DNA of 64,000 nt, taken from positions 28,310-92,309 of the forward strand of contig NZ_FMZC01000016.1 in NCBI RefSeq assembly GCF_900102625.1. The letters run 5' to 3'. Numbering within the stretch: the stretch's first letter is position 1; each line of letters starts with the position of its first letter. The position numbers were made by a program, and so were the translations under genes. Below are positions 11,353-19,507 of the stretch, in pieces. This DNA is from Paracidovorax valerianellae (GTDB taxonomy: Bacteria; Pseudomonadota; Gammaproteobacteria; Burkholderiales; Burkholderiaceae_C). A model generated the notes under the pieces. The model did not search any database, was not told the DNA's origin, and saw nothing but the letters and a program-made list of their open reading frames with translations.

Positions 11353-12762
11353 ATGAGCCGTGACCAAGCCATTGCCCAGACGCTGGCCTGCTTCGACGAC
11401 GGGCGCTTTCAGCAGACGCTGGCACGCCGGGTCGCCTTTCGCACCGAAAGCCAGAACGCCGCCAGCGGCCCAATCCTGCATGCCTACCTGACCGAAGAGA
11501 TGGTGCCCCAGCTGCACGCGCTGGGCTTTGCCTGCCGCGTCGTGGACAACCCGGTGCCAGGCAAGAGCCCCTTTCTGCTGGCCGAGCGCACGGAAGAGGG
11601 CGCTGCTTTCACGCTGCTCACCTACGGGCACGGCGACGTGGTGCGCGGCTACGACGCCCAGTGGCGCGTGGGCCTCAAGCCCTGGGACATCGTGGTCGAA
11701 GGCAACCGCTGGTATGGCCGCGGCACGGCGGACAACAAGGGCCAGCACACCATCAACCTCACCGCGCTGGAGCAGGTGCTCGCGGTGCGCGGCGGGCGCC
11801 TGGGCTACAACGTGAAGATCATCCTGGAGATGGGCGAGGAAGACGGCTCGCCCGGCCTGGACGCCGTGTGCGCGAAGGAACGCGAAGCGCTGGCGGCGGA
11901 CCTGTTCCTGGCGTCGGATGGCCCGCGCGTGTCGGCCTCGCGCGCCACCTTGTTTCTTGGATCGCGTGGCGTCTTCAACTTCGACCTGCACGTGAAGCTG
12001 CGCGACGGCGGCCACCATTCGGGCAACTGGGGCGGCCTGTTGCGCAACCCCGGCATCCGGCTGGCCCATGCCATCGCCAGCCTGATCGACGAGCGGGGCC
12101 GCATCCAGGTGCCGGGCCTGCGGCCCGCAGAGGTGCCGGCGAGCGTGCGCGAGGCGCTGCGCGACATCGAAGTGGGCGGCGGTCCCGACGATCCCGAGAT
12201 CGATGTGGACTGGGGCGAGCCCGGGCTGACCCCGTCAGAGCGCGTGATCGGCTGGAACAGCCTGGAGGTGCTGGCCTTCACCACCGGCAACCCGGCCATG
12301 CCGGTGCACGCCATTCCGTCCGAGGCCCGCGCGCACTGCCACATGCGATACGTGGTCGGCTGCGATCCGACGGCCTTCCTGGACCACATCCGCGAGCATC
12401 TGAATGCCCGCGGCTTCACCGACGTGGAGGTGCGCGGCACCGACGTTCACATGGCCGCCACCCGGCTGGACCCGGACGACGCGTGGGTGCGCTGGGGTTT
12501 GGCCTCCATAGAGCGCTCCACGGGCCGGCGCCCCGCGCTGCTGCCCAACCTGGGCGGCTCGCTGCCCAACGATGTGTTCTCCGAAACGCTGGGCCTGCCC
12601 ACGCTCTGGGTGCCGCATTCCTACCCTGCGTGCTCGCAGCACGCGCCCAACGAACACATCCTGGCCGACGTGACCCGGGAATCGCTGCACATCATGGCGG
12701 GGCTGTTCTGGGACCTGGCCGAGCAAGGCCCGGGCGTGCACCGGGAGCGCGCCACCGCCTGA
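11353..12762 (+). CDS. M20-family metallopeptidase
   Basis: 469 residues, a zinc-dependent aminoacylase/carboxypeptidase-type hydrolase. Metal-binding motifs are visible in order: LTYGHGDVV (first histidine and aspartate), WYGRGTADNKGQH (bridging aspartate) and EMGEEDGSPG (catalytic glutamate pair), with a dimerisation domain in the middle and PHSYPACSQHAPNEH near the C-terminus supplying the last ligand. It has no signal peptide, so it is cytoplasmic. Placed 47 bases after the peptide transporter ATPase, it probably hydrolyses the imported peptide or N-acylated amino acid. Confidence 0.9.
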   Translation: MSRDQAIAQTLACFDDGRFQQTLARRVAFRTESQNAASGPILHAYLTEEMVPQLHALGFACRVVDNPVPGKSPFLLAERTEEGAAFTLLTYGHGDVVRGYDAQWRVGLKPWDIVVEGNRWYGRGTADNKGQHTINLTALEQVLAVRGGRLGYNVKIILEMGEEDGSPGLDAVCAKEREALAADLFLASDGPRVSASRATLFLGSRGVFNFDLHVKLRDGGHHSGNWGGLLRNPGIRLAHAIASLIDERGRIQVPGLRPAEVPASVREALRDIEVGGGPDDPEIDVDWGEPGLTPSERVIGWNSLEVLAFTTGNPAMPVHAIPSEARAHCHMRYVVGCDPTAFLDHIREHLNARGFTDVEVRGTDVHMAATRLDPDDAWVRWGLASIERSTGRRPALLPNLGGSLPNDVFSETLGLPTLWVPHSYPACSQHAPNEHILADVTRESLHIMAGLFWDLAEQGPGVHRERATA

Positions 12763-12848
12763 GGTCGCGCGCGGGGCTGCGCCCGGCGGTGGCCGTCGCT
12801 AAGATTCACGGCTTTGGACCATCGGCCTTCGGGCTCTGAGAGATCTCC

Positions 12849-13355
12849 ATGTGCGCAGCCGAACTCATTCCTCTTCCCGAAGGCGTCCAGCGCGTGGCTT
12901 CCACGCTGCAGACGCTGGGCCATCCGCACATGCCGCGCATGCTGGACGATGCAGCGCGCACCGCGCAGCAAGCGGCCGATGCGCTGGGCATCCTCGTCGG
13001 CCAGGTTGCCAAGAGCATCATCTTCCGGCGCAAGAGCGATGACGCCGCCGTGCTGGTGGTCACCTCGGGCGACCGGCGCGTGGATGAAAAGAAGGTCGAG
13101 GCGCACGTGGGCAAGATCGGCCGGGCCGACGCCGAGTTCGTCAAGGCGCGCACGGGTTTTTCGATCGGCGGGGTGTCCCCGGTGGGCCACGCGACGCCGC
13201 CCGTCACGCTGATCGACCGCGAGCTGTTCCGCTTCGAGGAGATCTGGGCGGCCGCCGGCCACCCGCACAGCGTTTTCGCGCTGCGCCCGCAAGACCTCGA
13301 AAAACTCACCGGCGCCCCCGTGGTCGATGTCGTGCAGGCACCGGTGGCCGCATGA
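12849..13355 (+). CDS. YbaK/EbsC-family aminoacyl-tRNA deacylase-like protein
   Basis: 168 residues covering a single YbaK/ProX editing domain. Family features are the N-terminal helix, GQVAKSIIFRRKSDDAAVLVVTSGDRRVDEKKV (catalytic lysine region), GFSIGGVSPVGHATPPVTLID and the C-terminal FRFEEIWAAAGHPHSVFALRPQDL. Members hydrolyse mischarged tRNAs such as Cys-tRNAPro; which substrate applies here cannot be told. The stop overlaps the start of the DUF1289 gene by 4 bases. Confidence 0.88.
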   Translation: MCAAELIPLPEGVQRVASTLQTLGHPHMPRMLDDAARTAQQAADALGILVGQVAKSIIFRRKSDDAAVLVVTSGDRRVDEKKVEAHVGKIGRADAEFVKARTGFSIGGVSPVGHATPPVTLIDRELFRFEEIWAAAGHPHSVFALRPQDLEKLTGAPVVDVVQAPVAA

Positions 13356-13627
13356 GTGCTACTGAATCGATAGCTGCTCGCGCAATGCTGCTGGGCGCTG
13401 GAGGCTATTTTGACGAGAACAGCGGTGAGGGCGTGCCCTCGCCCTGCATCTCGGTGTGCCGCCTCTCGGCCGATGGCACGTTCTGCGACGGCTGCTTTCG
13501 CACCCTGGACGAAATCCGTGTGTGGGCCGGCGCCGATTCCGCCGAGCGCCGCGCCATCTGGGGCCGTTTGGCGCAGCGCGCGGGCTTCGAGTTTCCGCCA
13601 CCGTCTCCGTTCGAGGACTTGCCGTGA
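13352..13627 (+). CDS. DUF1289 family small cysteine protein
   Basis: 91 residues. The DUF1289 core is PCISVCRLSADGTFCDGCFRTLDEI, with four cysteines likely binding metal, followed by a helical WAGADSAERRAIWGRLAQR. The first about 22 residues (MSATESIAARAML...) are not family-like: they are encoded by a copy of a dispersed repeat (13358-13414), which therefore supplies the N-terminus. Start and stop both overlap their neighbours, giving tight coupling. Function is unknown. Confidence 0.85.
   Translation: MSATESIAARAMLLGAGGYFDENSGEGVPSPCISVCRLSADGTFCDGCFRTLDEIRVWAGADSAERRAIWGRLAQRAGFEFPPPSPFEDLP
13358..13414 (+). repeat. Dispersed 57-bp repeat, copy 1
   Basis: It begins GCTACTGAATCGATAGCTGC and ends GCGCTGGAGGCTATTTTGAC. 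Four other copies or relics are at 23833, 25560, 45058 (reverse) and 50605. This copy encodes residues 3 to 21 of the DUF1289 protein in frame. Confidence 0.75.
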
Positions 13628-14283
13628 AGCACATCACCTTCTATCTGGACTTCGTCTCTCCGTATGCCTGGCTGGCGTTCGAGCAACTGCCGCAGGCCCT
13701 GGAAGGATTGAGCTACAGCGTCGAATACCGTCCCGTGCTGCTGGGCGCGCTGCTGCAGCGCAACGGCAACCCCGGCCCGGCCGGCATTCCGGCCAAGCGG
13801 CTGTGGACCTATCGGCATGCGGAGTGGCTCGGCCATTCCCTGGGCACAGGCCTCGCGATGCCGGCGCAGCACCCGTTCAACCCGCTGCCGCTGCTGCGCC
13901 AGGCGCTGGCCTGCAGCGATGACGGCGCCGTCAACCGTTTCGTGGCCAGCACCATACTGCGCCACGTATGGCTGGGCGGCCACGACGCCAACGATCCGGC
14001 GCGGCTGCAGGCCCTGGCCGAAGCCCTGGCGCCACAGGTGCGGCCCGGCGCCGCCCAGCCCGCCGGCACCAACGCCAAGGCACTGCTGCGCGCCAACACC
14101 GATGCAGCGGCGCAGCGCGGCGTGTTCGGCGTACCGGCGTTCGAAGTGGATGGCCGTCTGTTCTGGGGACTGGACAGCCTGCCGATGCTGCGCGCCTGCC
14201 TGGCCGGCGATCCCTGGTTCGAAGGCCCCGCCTGGGGTGGTGCCGAGGCGTTGCCCTCGGGCTTGCCGCCTGCGGCGGCTTGA
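13624..14283 (+). CDS. 2-hydroxychromene-2-carboxylate isomerase-like (DsbA-fold) protein
   Basis: 219 residues of the DsbA/glutathione-S-transferase-kappa fold. The N-terminus KHITFYLDFVSPYAWLAFEQL carries the SPYAW motif where glutathione binds and where DsbA would have CXXC; no cysteine pair is present, which favours the HCCA isomerase group. GVFGVPAFEVDGRLFWGLDSL near the C-terminus is the cis-proline loop of the family. The GTG start at 13624 overlaps the DUF1289 stop. In naphthalene degraders such enzymes isomerise 2-hydroxychromene-2-carboxylate, but no aromatic genes are nearby, so the real substrate is open. Confidence 0.82.
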   Translation: MKHITFYLDFVSPYAWLAFEQLPQALEGLSYSVEYRPVLLGALLQRNGNPGPAGIPAKRLWTYRHAEWLGHSLGTGLAMPAQHPFNPLPLLRQALACSDDGAVNRFVASTILRHVWLGGHDANDPARLQALAEALAPQVRPGAAQPAGTNAKALLRANTDAAAQRGVFGVPAFEVDGRLFWGLDSLPMLRACLAGDPWFEGPAWGGAEALPSGLPPAAA

Positions 14284-14688
14284 AATTCCGCCCACGGAGT
14301 CTTGGCGGATCGCCATGCTGCGCAAGGCGCCGGCTCCGCTCAAAGCGCATGGGTGGCCGATTTCCTTGAAGTTCCCACCATTTCAGGGTTAGTCCCCGGC
14401 AGGGTTTTCCCGTGGCGGTGCAATGCCGCACAGGCCGGCGCAAAGGCTTGGCGAGCGGCATTTCGGCTGTTTTAGGCCCCGATTTACCGCATCGAGAAAT
14501 GGCGGGTCAGGGTTGGCCCTCGGTTTGTCAGTTGCGAGTCAGTCCGGCGTGCCGGACGGTGCTGCGTGCTTGTCAGTGTTCGGTCAGATGCGCGTCCGAT
14601 ATTGCGGTCCAGGTTGCGACGAGTGCCCGGAAACCCCATCGCACCGTGCATTCCCGCGTCCCCCCGACAACCTATGGAGACAAGCACC
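14284..14688 (+). promoter_or_regulatory. 405-bp gap upstream of the MHS transporter with repeated GTCAG and a palindrome
   Basis: No convincing gene is present. The part nearest the transporter has the word GTCAG five times (about 14504-14590) and a 16-base palindrome, GTCCGGCGTGCCGGAC, at 14542-14557, with the word repeated on both sides. This resembles a regulator-binding region. I see no clear sigma-70 hexamers. Confidence 0.35.
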
Positions 14689-16347
14689 ATGGCTACCAAT
14701 GTTGCACCCCGGCCCATGTCGCCGGAAGAAAGAAAAGTCATCTTTGCCTCGTCGCTGGGCACTGTGTTCGAGTGGTATGACTTCTACCTCTACGGCTCGC
14801 TCGCGGCCATCATCGCCAAGCAGTTCTTCAGCGGCCTGGATGCGGGCTCGGCCTTCATCTTCGCGCTGCTGGCGTTCGCTGCGGGCTTCATTGTGCGGCC
14901 CTTCGGCGCGCTGGTGTTCGGCCGCCTGGGCGACATGATCGGGCGCAAGTACACCTTCCTCGTCACCATCCTGATCATGGGCCTGTCCACGTTCATCGTG
15001 GGCATCCTGCCGACCTACGCCAGCATCGGCGTGGCAGCGCCGGTCATCCTGATCGCGCTGCGCATGCTGCAGGGCCTGGCGCTCGGTGGCGAATACGGTG
15101 GTGCCGCGACCTATGTGGCCGAGCATGCGCCGCACGGCAAGCGCGGCGCCTACACGTCCTGGATCCAGACCACCGCCACGCTGGGCCTGTTCCTGTCGCT
15201 GCTGGTGATTCTGGGCACGCGCACGATCATGGGCGAACAGGCCTTCGGAGACTGGGGCTGGCGCATTCCGTTCCTGGTGTCCATCCTGCTGCTGGGCATC
15301 TCGGTGTGGATCCGCTTGTCGCTGTCCGAATCCCCCGCCTTCCAGAAGATGAAGGCCGAGGGCAAGACCTCCAAGGCGCCGCTGTCCGAATCGTTCGGCC
15401 AATGGAAAAATCTGAAGATCGTGATCCTGGCGCTGATCGGCCTGACCGCCGGCCAGGCCGTGGTCTGGTACACGGGCCAGTTCTACGCGCTGTTCTTCCT
15501 CACGCAGCAGCTCAAGGTGGATGCCGTCACGGCCAACCTGATGATCGCCGCCGCGCTGTTGATCGGCACGCCGTTCTTCGTCGTGTTCGGCACGCTCTCC
15601 GACAAGATCGGCCGCAAGCCCATCATCATGGTCGGCTGTGTGCTGGCCGTCCTGACGTACTTCCCCGTGTTCAAGGCCCTGACCGAAGCGGCCAACCCCG
15701 ACCTCGCCGCTGCCCAGGCCAAGAACAAGGTGGTGATCGTGGCCGACCCGGCCGAGTGCTCGTTCCAGTTCAACCCGACCGGCACGTCCAAGTTCACCAG
15801 TTCGTGCGACATCGCCAAGCAGGTGCTGGCCGCCGGCTCGGTGAGCTATGACAACGAAGTGGCCCCCGCCGGCACGCCTGCGGTGATCAAGATCGGCTCG
15901 ACGACCATCCCGAGCTACAGCGCCAAGGGCTTGCCGGCCGATCAGGTCAAGGCCAAGGACGCCGAGTTCAAGAAAGCGGTGGCCGACACGCTGAAGGCCG
16001 ACGGCTATCCGACCAAGGCCGATCCCGCCAAGATGAACAAGCTGATGATGGTCGTCATCCTGACGTACCTCGTGCTGCTCGTGACCATGGTGTACGGCCC
16101 GATCGCCGCCATGCTGGTGGAGATGTTCCCCACTCGCATCCGCTACACGTCCATGAGCCTGCCGTATCACATCGGCAACGGCTGGTTCGGCGGCCTGCTG
16201 CCCACCACCTCGTTCGCGATCGTGGCCCAGACCGGCAACATGTACAACGGCCTCTGGTATCCCATCATCATCGCGGGCGCCACGGCCATCATCGGCACGC
16301 TGTTCATCCGCGAAACCAAGGACGTGGATATTTACGCGAACGATTGA
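14689..16347 (+). CDS. MHS-family (ProP/KgtP-type) MFS transporter with a large extra loop
   Basis: 552 residues. The start region SSLGTVFEWYDFYLYGSLA and GRLGDMIGRKYTFL plus LQGLALGGEYGGAATYVAEHAP are diagnostic of metabolite:H+ symporters. About twelve spans are expected, but between the span ending in TYFPVFKAL and the one starting with MNKLMMVVILTYLVLL there is an insertion of about 120 polar residues. It contains two cysteines (AECSF, SSCDIA) and is probably a periplasmic domain. GGAGA lies 8 bases before ATG 14689, favouring it over ATG 14674. The substrate is probably a small organic acid or betaine but cannot be assigned. Confidence 0.88.
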   Translation: MATNVAPRPMSPEERKVIFASSLGTVFEWYDFYLYGSLAAIIAKQFFSGLDAGSAFIFALLAFAAGFIVRPFGALVFGRLGDMIGRKYTFLVTILIMGLSTFIVGILPTYASIGVAAPVILIALRMLQGLALGGEYGGAATYVAEHAPHGKRGAYTSWIQTTATLGLFLSLLVILGTRTIMGEQAFGDWGWRIPFLVSILLLGISVWIRLSLSESPAFQKMKAEGKTSKAPLSESFGQWKNLKIVILALIGLTAGQAVVWYTGQFYALFFLTQQLKVDAVTANLMIAAALLIGTPFFVVFGTLSDKIGRKPIIMVGCVLAVLTYFPVFKALTEAANPDLAAAQAKNKVVIVADPAECSFQFNPTGTSKFTSSCDIAKQVLAAGSVSYDNEVAPAGTPAVIKIGSTTIPSYSAKGLPADQVKAKDAEFKKAVADTLKADGYPTKADPAKMNKLMMVVILTYLVLLVTMVYGPIAAMLVEMFPTRIRYTSMSLPYHIGNGWFGGLLPTTSFAIVAQTGNMYNGLWYPIIIAGATAIIGTLFIRETKDVDIYAND

Positions 16348-16368
16348 ACTTGTTCCTCTGCGCTTTGG

Positions 16369-16393
16369 CGGACCACTGCAATTCAGTGGTCCG
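16369..16393 (+). terminator. Hairpin after the MHS transporter
   Basis: Perfect 10-bp stem CGGACCACTG/CAGTGGTCCG with a 5-base loop, 22 bases after the stop. No T run follows, so it may be a weak or Rho-assisted terminator or an RNA-stabilising 3' hairpin. Confidence 0.55.
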
Positions 16394-16463
16394 CAGCGCG
16401 GAAAGAGGGCCATGTGTTGGCAAAAAACGCCAAAGTGTGGTGGTAATGCATCAAGGCTGTTAT

Positions 16464-16476
16464 CAAAGTGACTTTG
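16464..16476 (+). promoter_or_regulatory. Palindrome CAAAGTGACTTTG upstream of the porin
   Basis: A 5-3-5 inverted repeat about 120 bases before the porin start, in an AT-richer stretch than its surroundings. It could be an operator for the porin; no regulator is suggested by the sequence. Confidence 0.3.
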
Positions 16477-16598
16477 CATGCTGGTATTTGGGCAGCAACA
16501 CCTAAAATTTCGTAAGTAGTTGCACCAACGCCCGGCGGCCACCCGCTCTGCAGTGCCTACCAAACCATCTGATGAATAAAAGCATTCAAGGAAATCAC

Positions 16599-17561
16599 AT
16601 GCAAAAGACGAATCGTTTGGCACTGGCTGTGCTGGCTCTCCTGGGTAGCACCGCTGCCTTCGCTCAAAGCAGCGTCACGCTGTATGGCCGTGTGAACACC
16701 ACGGTGGAACGCCAAGAAGTGGGCGACACCAAGACCACCGGTCTGTTCAACAACGCTTCGCGTTTTGGTTTCAAGGGCACGGAAGACCTCGGCGGCGGCC
16801 TGAAGGCTGGCTTCCAACTGGAAAGCGGCTTCGCTTCCGACACCGGTTCTTCCGACGCACGTGGCTTCTTCGCCCGTCAGAGCGAAGTGAACCTGTCGGG
16901 TGGTTTCGGCGCCCTGCGTCTGGGCCGCTTCACGGCTGAGTCCTACTACGCTACGGCCGACTACGTCAGCCTGCACAACCACGACACCGGTTCGTCGTCC
17001 GACGCGTTCTACGCCTACGTGATGCCCGATGCCAACAAGATTTCCTACCGCACCCCTGACTTCGGCGGCCTGACCGTCGAAGGCGCCGTGGCTCTGCACG
17101 AGCAAGCCGTCGGCGTGAAGAACGCCTATGACCTGGCTGCCAACTACAACCTGGGCGCTCTGGCCCTGGGCGCTGGCTACAGCAAGCAAGGCGACGTGAA
17201 CCAGTTCGCACTGCGCGGCCTGTACACGATGGGTTCGTTCATGTTCGGTGGCTACTACCAACGTGACGAAGACGCATACGTCCTGAACGGCGGCAAGCGC
17301 AACACCTTCCGTCTGTCGGGTGCCTACCTGATGGGCGCTTCGGAATTCCACGTGAACGTGGGCCGTGCCGGCAAGTACAAGAACGTGTCTGACAGCGCTG
17401 CTACGCAATACACGCTGGGCTACAACTACAACCTGAGCAAGCGCACCAAGGTGTACGGCTACTACACGAAGGTCAACAACAGCCGCAACGCTGCTTACAT
17501 GACCGGTATCGCCGGCGCTGACTTCAGCTCCGTGGCAGTGGGTGTTCGCCACGCTTTCTAA
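16599..17561 (+). CDS. General porin, OmpC/Omp32-like, Burkholderiales type
   Basis: 320 residues. The signal peptide MQKTNRLALAVLALLGSTAAFA is followed by QSSVTLYGRVNTTVE, the usual first beta strand of Burkholderiales porins. Further landmarks are SRFGFKGTEDLGGGLKAGFQLESGF, RQSEVNLSGGFGALRLGRF and the C-terminal VAVGVRHAF with the terminal phenylalanine needed for outer-membrane assembly. It forms 16-stranded trimeric pores in relatives. AAGGA precedes ATG 16599; the longer frame from 16572 is unlikely. Codon use is more biased than in its neighbours (GGTGTT, GCTCTG classes), consistent with high expression. Confidence 0.95.
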   Translation: MQKTNRLALAVLALLGSTAAFAQSSVTLYGRVNTTVERQEVGDTKTTGLFNNASRFGFKGTEDLGGGLKAGFQLESGFASDTGSSDARGFFARQSEVNLSGGFGALRLGRFTAESYYATADYVSLHNHDTGSSSDAFYAYVMPDANKISYRTPDFGGLTVEGAVALHEQAVGVKNAYDLAANYNLGALALGAGYSKQGDVNQFALRGLYTMGSFMFGGYYQRDEDAYVLNGGKRNTFRLSGAYLMGASEFHVNVGRAGKYKNVSDSAATQYTLGYNYNLSKRTKVYGYYTKVNNSRNAAYMTGIAGADFSSVAVGVRHAF

Positions 17562-17623
17562 TTGCTGATGGACGTCGCTTCGCAGGTGGCTTCGGCCGCC
17601 AGCCAGGCGCTCCACGCAAACAG

Positions 17624-17660
17624 AGCCTCACATCCCGAAAGGGGTGTGGGGCTTTTTTTC
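17624..17660 (+). terminator. Rho-independent terminator of the porin
   Basis: A 13-bp stem AGCCTCACATCCC/GGGGTGTGGGGCT (two G-U pairs), a four-base loop and seven T residues, 63 bases after the porin stop. Confidence 0.9.
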
Positions 17661-17701
17661 AACCGTTTCGGCCGTTCTGTTCATTCAAAAAGGAGATAGG
17701 T

Positions 17702-17902
17702 ATGTGGAAAATCGTCGTGGGCTTCGTTCTGTTTGCTGCGCTGTCGCTCTTCGTCATCATGAAAGCCGGAGACAAAGTGGACATGAGCGGTGAAAAACAT
17801 GGGGCCGATGCGGTTCACGTGCCTGAAACCGCTGCGCCTGCGGCCAGCACTCCGGCGTCGGTGCCCGCAATGCCCGCATCCGCCGCCAGCAGCGCGTCTT
17901 GA
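17702..17902 (+). CDS. Small single-span membrane protein, unrecognised
   Basis: 66 residues. An AAGGAGA site lies 5 bases before the ATG, which is a good sign that it is translated. Residues 1-20 form one hydrophobic helix (MWKIVVGFVLFAALSLFVIM); the rest is a charged stretch followed by an alanine/proline/serine-rich tail, so it is either an inner-membrane protein with a periplasmic tail or an uncleaved signal anchor. It is flanked by terminators on both sides and is therefore probably a single-gene unit. I do not recognise the family. Confidence 0.7.
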   Translation: MWKIVVGFVLFAALSLFVIMKAGDKVDMSGEKHGADAVHVPETAAPAASTPASVPAMPASAASSAS

Positions 17903-17961
17903 AGCGGTAGGACCAGATGCCGGGCTGATTCGCCCGGGCATTCGGCTCCGCCAAAAAGCCG

Positions 17962-18000
17962 AAGGCCGGCCAGTTCTCAGGAACTGGCCGGCCTTTGTCT
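17962..18000 (+). terminator. Strong, probably bidirectional terminator
   Basis: Perfect 15-bp stem AAGGCCGGCCAGTTC/GAACTGGCCGGCCTT with loop TCAG, followed by TTGTCTTTT on the plus strand and CGGCTTTTTGG on the minus strand. It sits between the small membrane protein and the convergent binding-protein gene. Confidence 0.9.
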
Positions 18001-18101
18001 TTTGTGTTTTGTGGATTGGGCGCGTGGCGCTTCAGCGGCTAGGACGGCCGACCAGGCCTGTCGCTGCCACTGCCACCTTGTCCTTCACCCTCGCCGGTGT
18101 C

Positions 18102-19211
18102 TCAGCGCCTGAATTTCCCGTCCGCTCCAATGATCGATAGCTCGGCAAAGTCCAGCCCCGTGTGGTCATCGGGGCCGAAGCTCAATTCCAGTCCGCCCAG
18201 ATCGAACTTCTGCAGCCCCTCCAGGGCGGTGCGGATGCGTTCTCGCGTGGGCTTGGGGCCAGCGCGGCGCAGGCCCTCCACCAGCACCTTGGCGGCGGCG
18301 AAGCCCTCCAGCATGGCGGGGCTGACTTCCTTGCCCTGCGCCTTGGCCAGGTCGTGGGCCTCGCTCACCAGCGCCAGGTTCACGGCCCGCTCGTTGGGGA
18401 ACACCTGCGTGACGATCACCCCACGCGCATTCTCGCCCAGGCTTTTGGCAAAACCTGCCGAGGCGTTGTTCGACAGCGTGGCCAGTTGTGCGGCGGAGCC
18501 GGCCGCGCGGAGCGCCTTGTAGCCCTCCGCCACGGCAGTGCTGGAGGCGATCATCAGCACGGCCTGGGCCTGCGACTGAACGATTTTGGGCACGAGGGCC
18601 GAGAAGTCTGGTTTGGTGCGGTCGACCTTTTCCTGCAGCACCGCCTTGAGCTTGGCGTTGTCCAGCCCTGTCTGGGCACCGGCCAGTCCGTCCGCGCCGA
18701 AGGTGTCGTCCGCGTGGACCACGGCGATCTTGGTGATGCCGATGGACACCAGGTGCGCGATGGCTTTCTCCGCTTCGCGCTGGTAGGGCGCTCGCACGTT
18801 GAACACGTTCTTGCGCACCGGCCTGTGCAGTGCCATGGCGCCGGTGGACGGACCGACGAGGGCGACGCCGTGCTGGTCCAGGACGGGAATGACGGCCTCG
18901 GTCGGCGGCGTGCCGCGCGTGAGGAAAAGGGCGGAAACGTGCTGCTCTTCGATCAGCTTGCGGGCGTTGGCCGCGGCCAGCGTGGGGTCGAGCTTGTCGT
19001 CCAGCGAAATGAGTTGCACCTTCTGGCCGTGGATGCCGCCGCGCGCGTTGACCGCGTCCAGATACAGCTTGGCACCGTCGGTGGTTTCCTGCACCCCCGC
19101 CGCGACCGTTCCTGTGAAGCCTGCCGTCTGTCCGATGAGGATCTGCGCAGGCGCGGCCGACAGCCATGCGGCCAGCACGAGGCCGGTGCTGAGTTTTTGA
19201 AGGGAATTCAT
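18102..19211 (-). CDS. LivK-type ABC transporter substrate-binding protein (copy A)
   Basis: 369 residues, periplasmic binding protein of the branched-chain amino acid type. A signal peptide is visible (MNSLQKLSTGLVLAAWLSAAPAQ), followed by ILIGQTAGFTGTVAAGVQETTDGAKLYLDAVNARGGI, the usual family opening, and GVALVGPSTGAM, ITKIAVVHADDTFGADG in the second lobe. No permease or ATPase lies nearby, so it either feeds a transporter encoded elsewhere or acts as a sensor subunit. It is a tandem paralogue of the next gene with identical length. The ligand is unknown. Confidence 0.88.
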   Translation of the reverse strand: MNSLQKLSTGLVLAAWLSAAPAQILIGQTAGFTGTVAAGVQETTDGAKLYLDAVNARGGIHGQKVQLISLDDKLDPTLAAANARKLIEEQHVSALFLTRGTPPTEAVIPVLDQHGVALVGPSTGAMALHRPVRKNVFNVRAPYQREAEKAIAHLVSIGITKIAVVHADDTFGADGLAGAQTGLDNAKLKAVLQEKVDRTKPDFSALVPKIVQSQAQAVLMIASSTAVAEGYKALRAAGSAAQLATLSNNASAGFAKSLGENARGVIVTQVFPNERAVNLALVSEAHDLAKAQGKEVSPAMLEGFAAAKVLVEGLRRAGPKPTRERIRTALEGLQKFDLGGLELSFGPDDHTGLDFAELSIIGADGKFRR

Positions 19212-19507
19212 GGAGGTTGATTCAGGGGGTGGAGATTCCGCCGCGCCGGCTTTGCAGGGCTGCAAAGATACTCTCAGGCAAGCAGCGGTTAACCCAAAGG
19301 CACGGGGATTGTGCCGCTCCCGGGTGACTTCCACCATATCCCGCTGCGGCGCTGGGCCATTGCCGCGCCAAGCACTGAAGGCGATTCACGGGCGAAGCAT
19401 CAGCGCCGTGTACTCGACACGGAATGGCCTGGCCGCCTGTCGTGCGGCCCGTCCGCCGCCTCCTTCGTCAGCCGCGTCCTGTCAGCCGCGGTCCTGGTCA
19501 GCCCTGC
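19212..19507 (-). promoter_or_regulatory. 296-bp gap between the two binding-protein genes
   Basis: Presumed promoter region of copy A and 3' flank of copy B. I see no terminator hairpin after copy B and no gene. Confidence 0.3.

Noticed and set aside
13624..14283. Thiol oxidoreductase DsbA
   Set aside because: The fold is right but the CXXC motif is replaced by SPYA, which points to the HCCA isomerase group.
14584..16623. 679-residue open frame on the minus strand
   Set aside because: It lies fully antisense to the MHS transporter, is rich in histidine, glutamine and arginine as expected from mirrored GC-rich codons, and has no recognisable domain.
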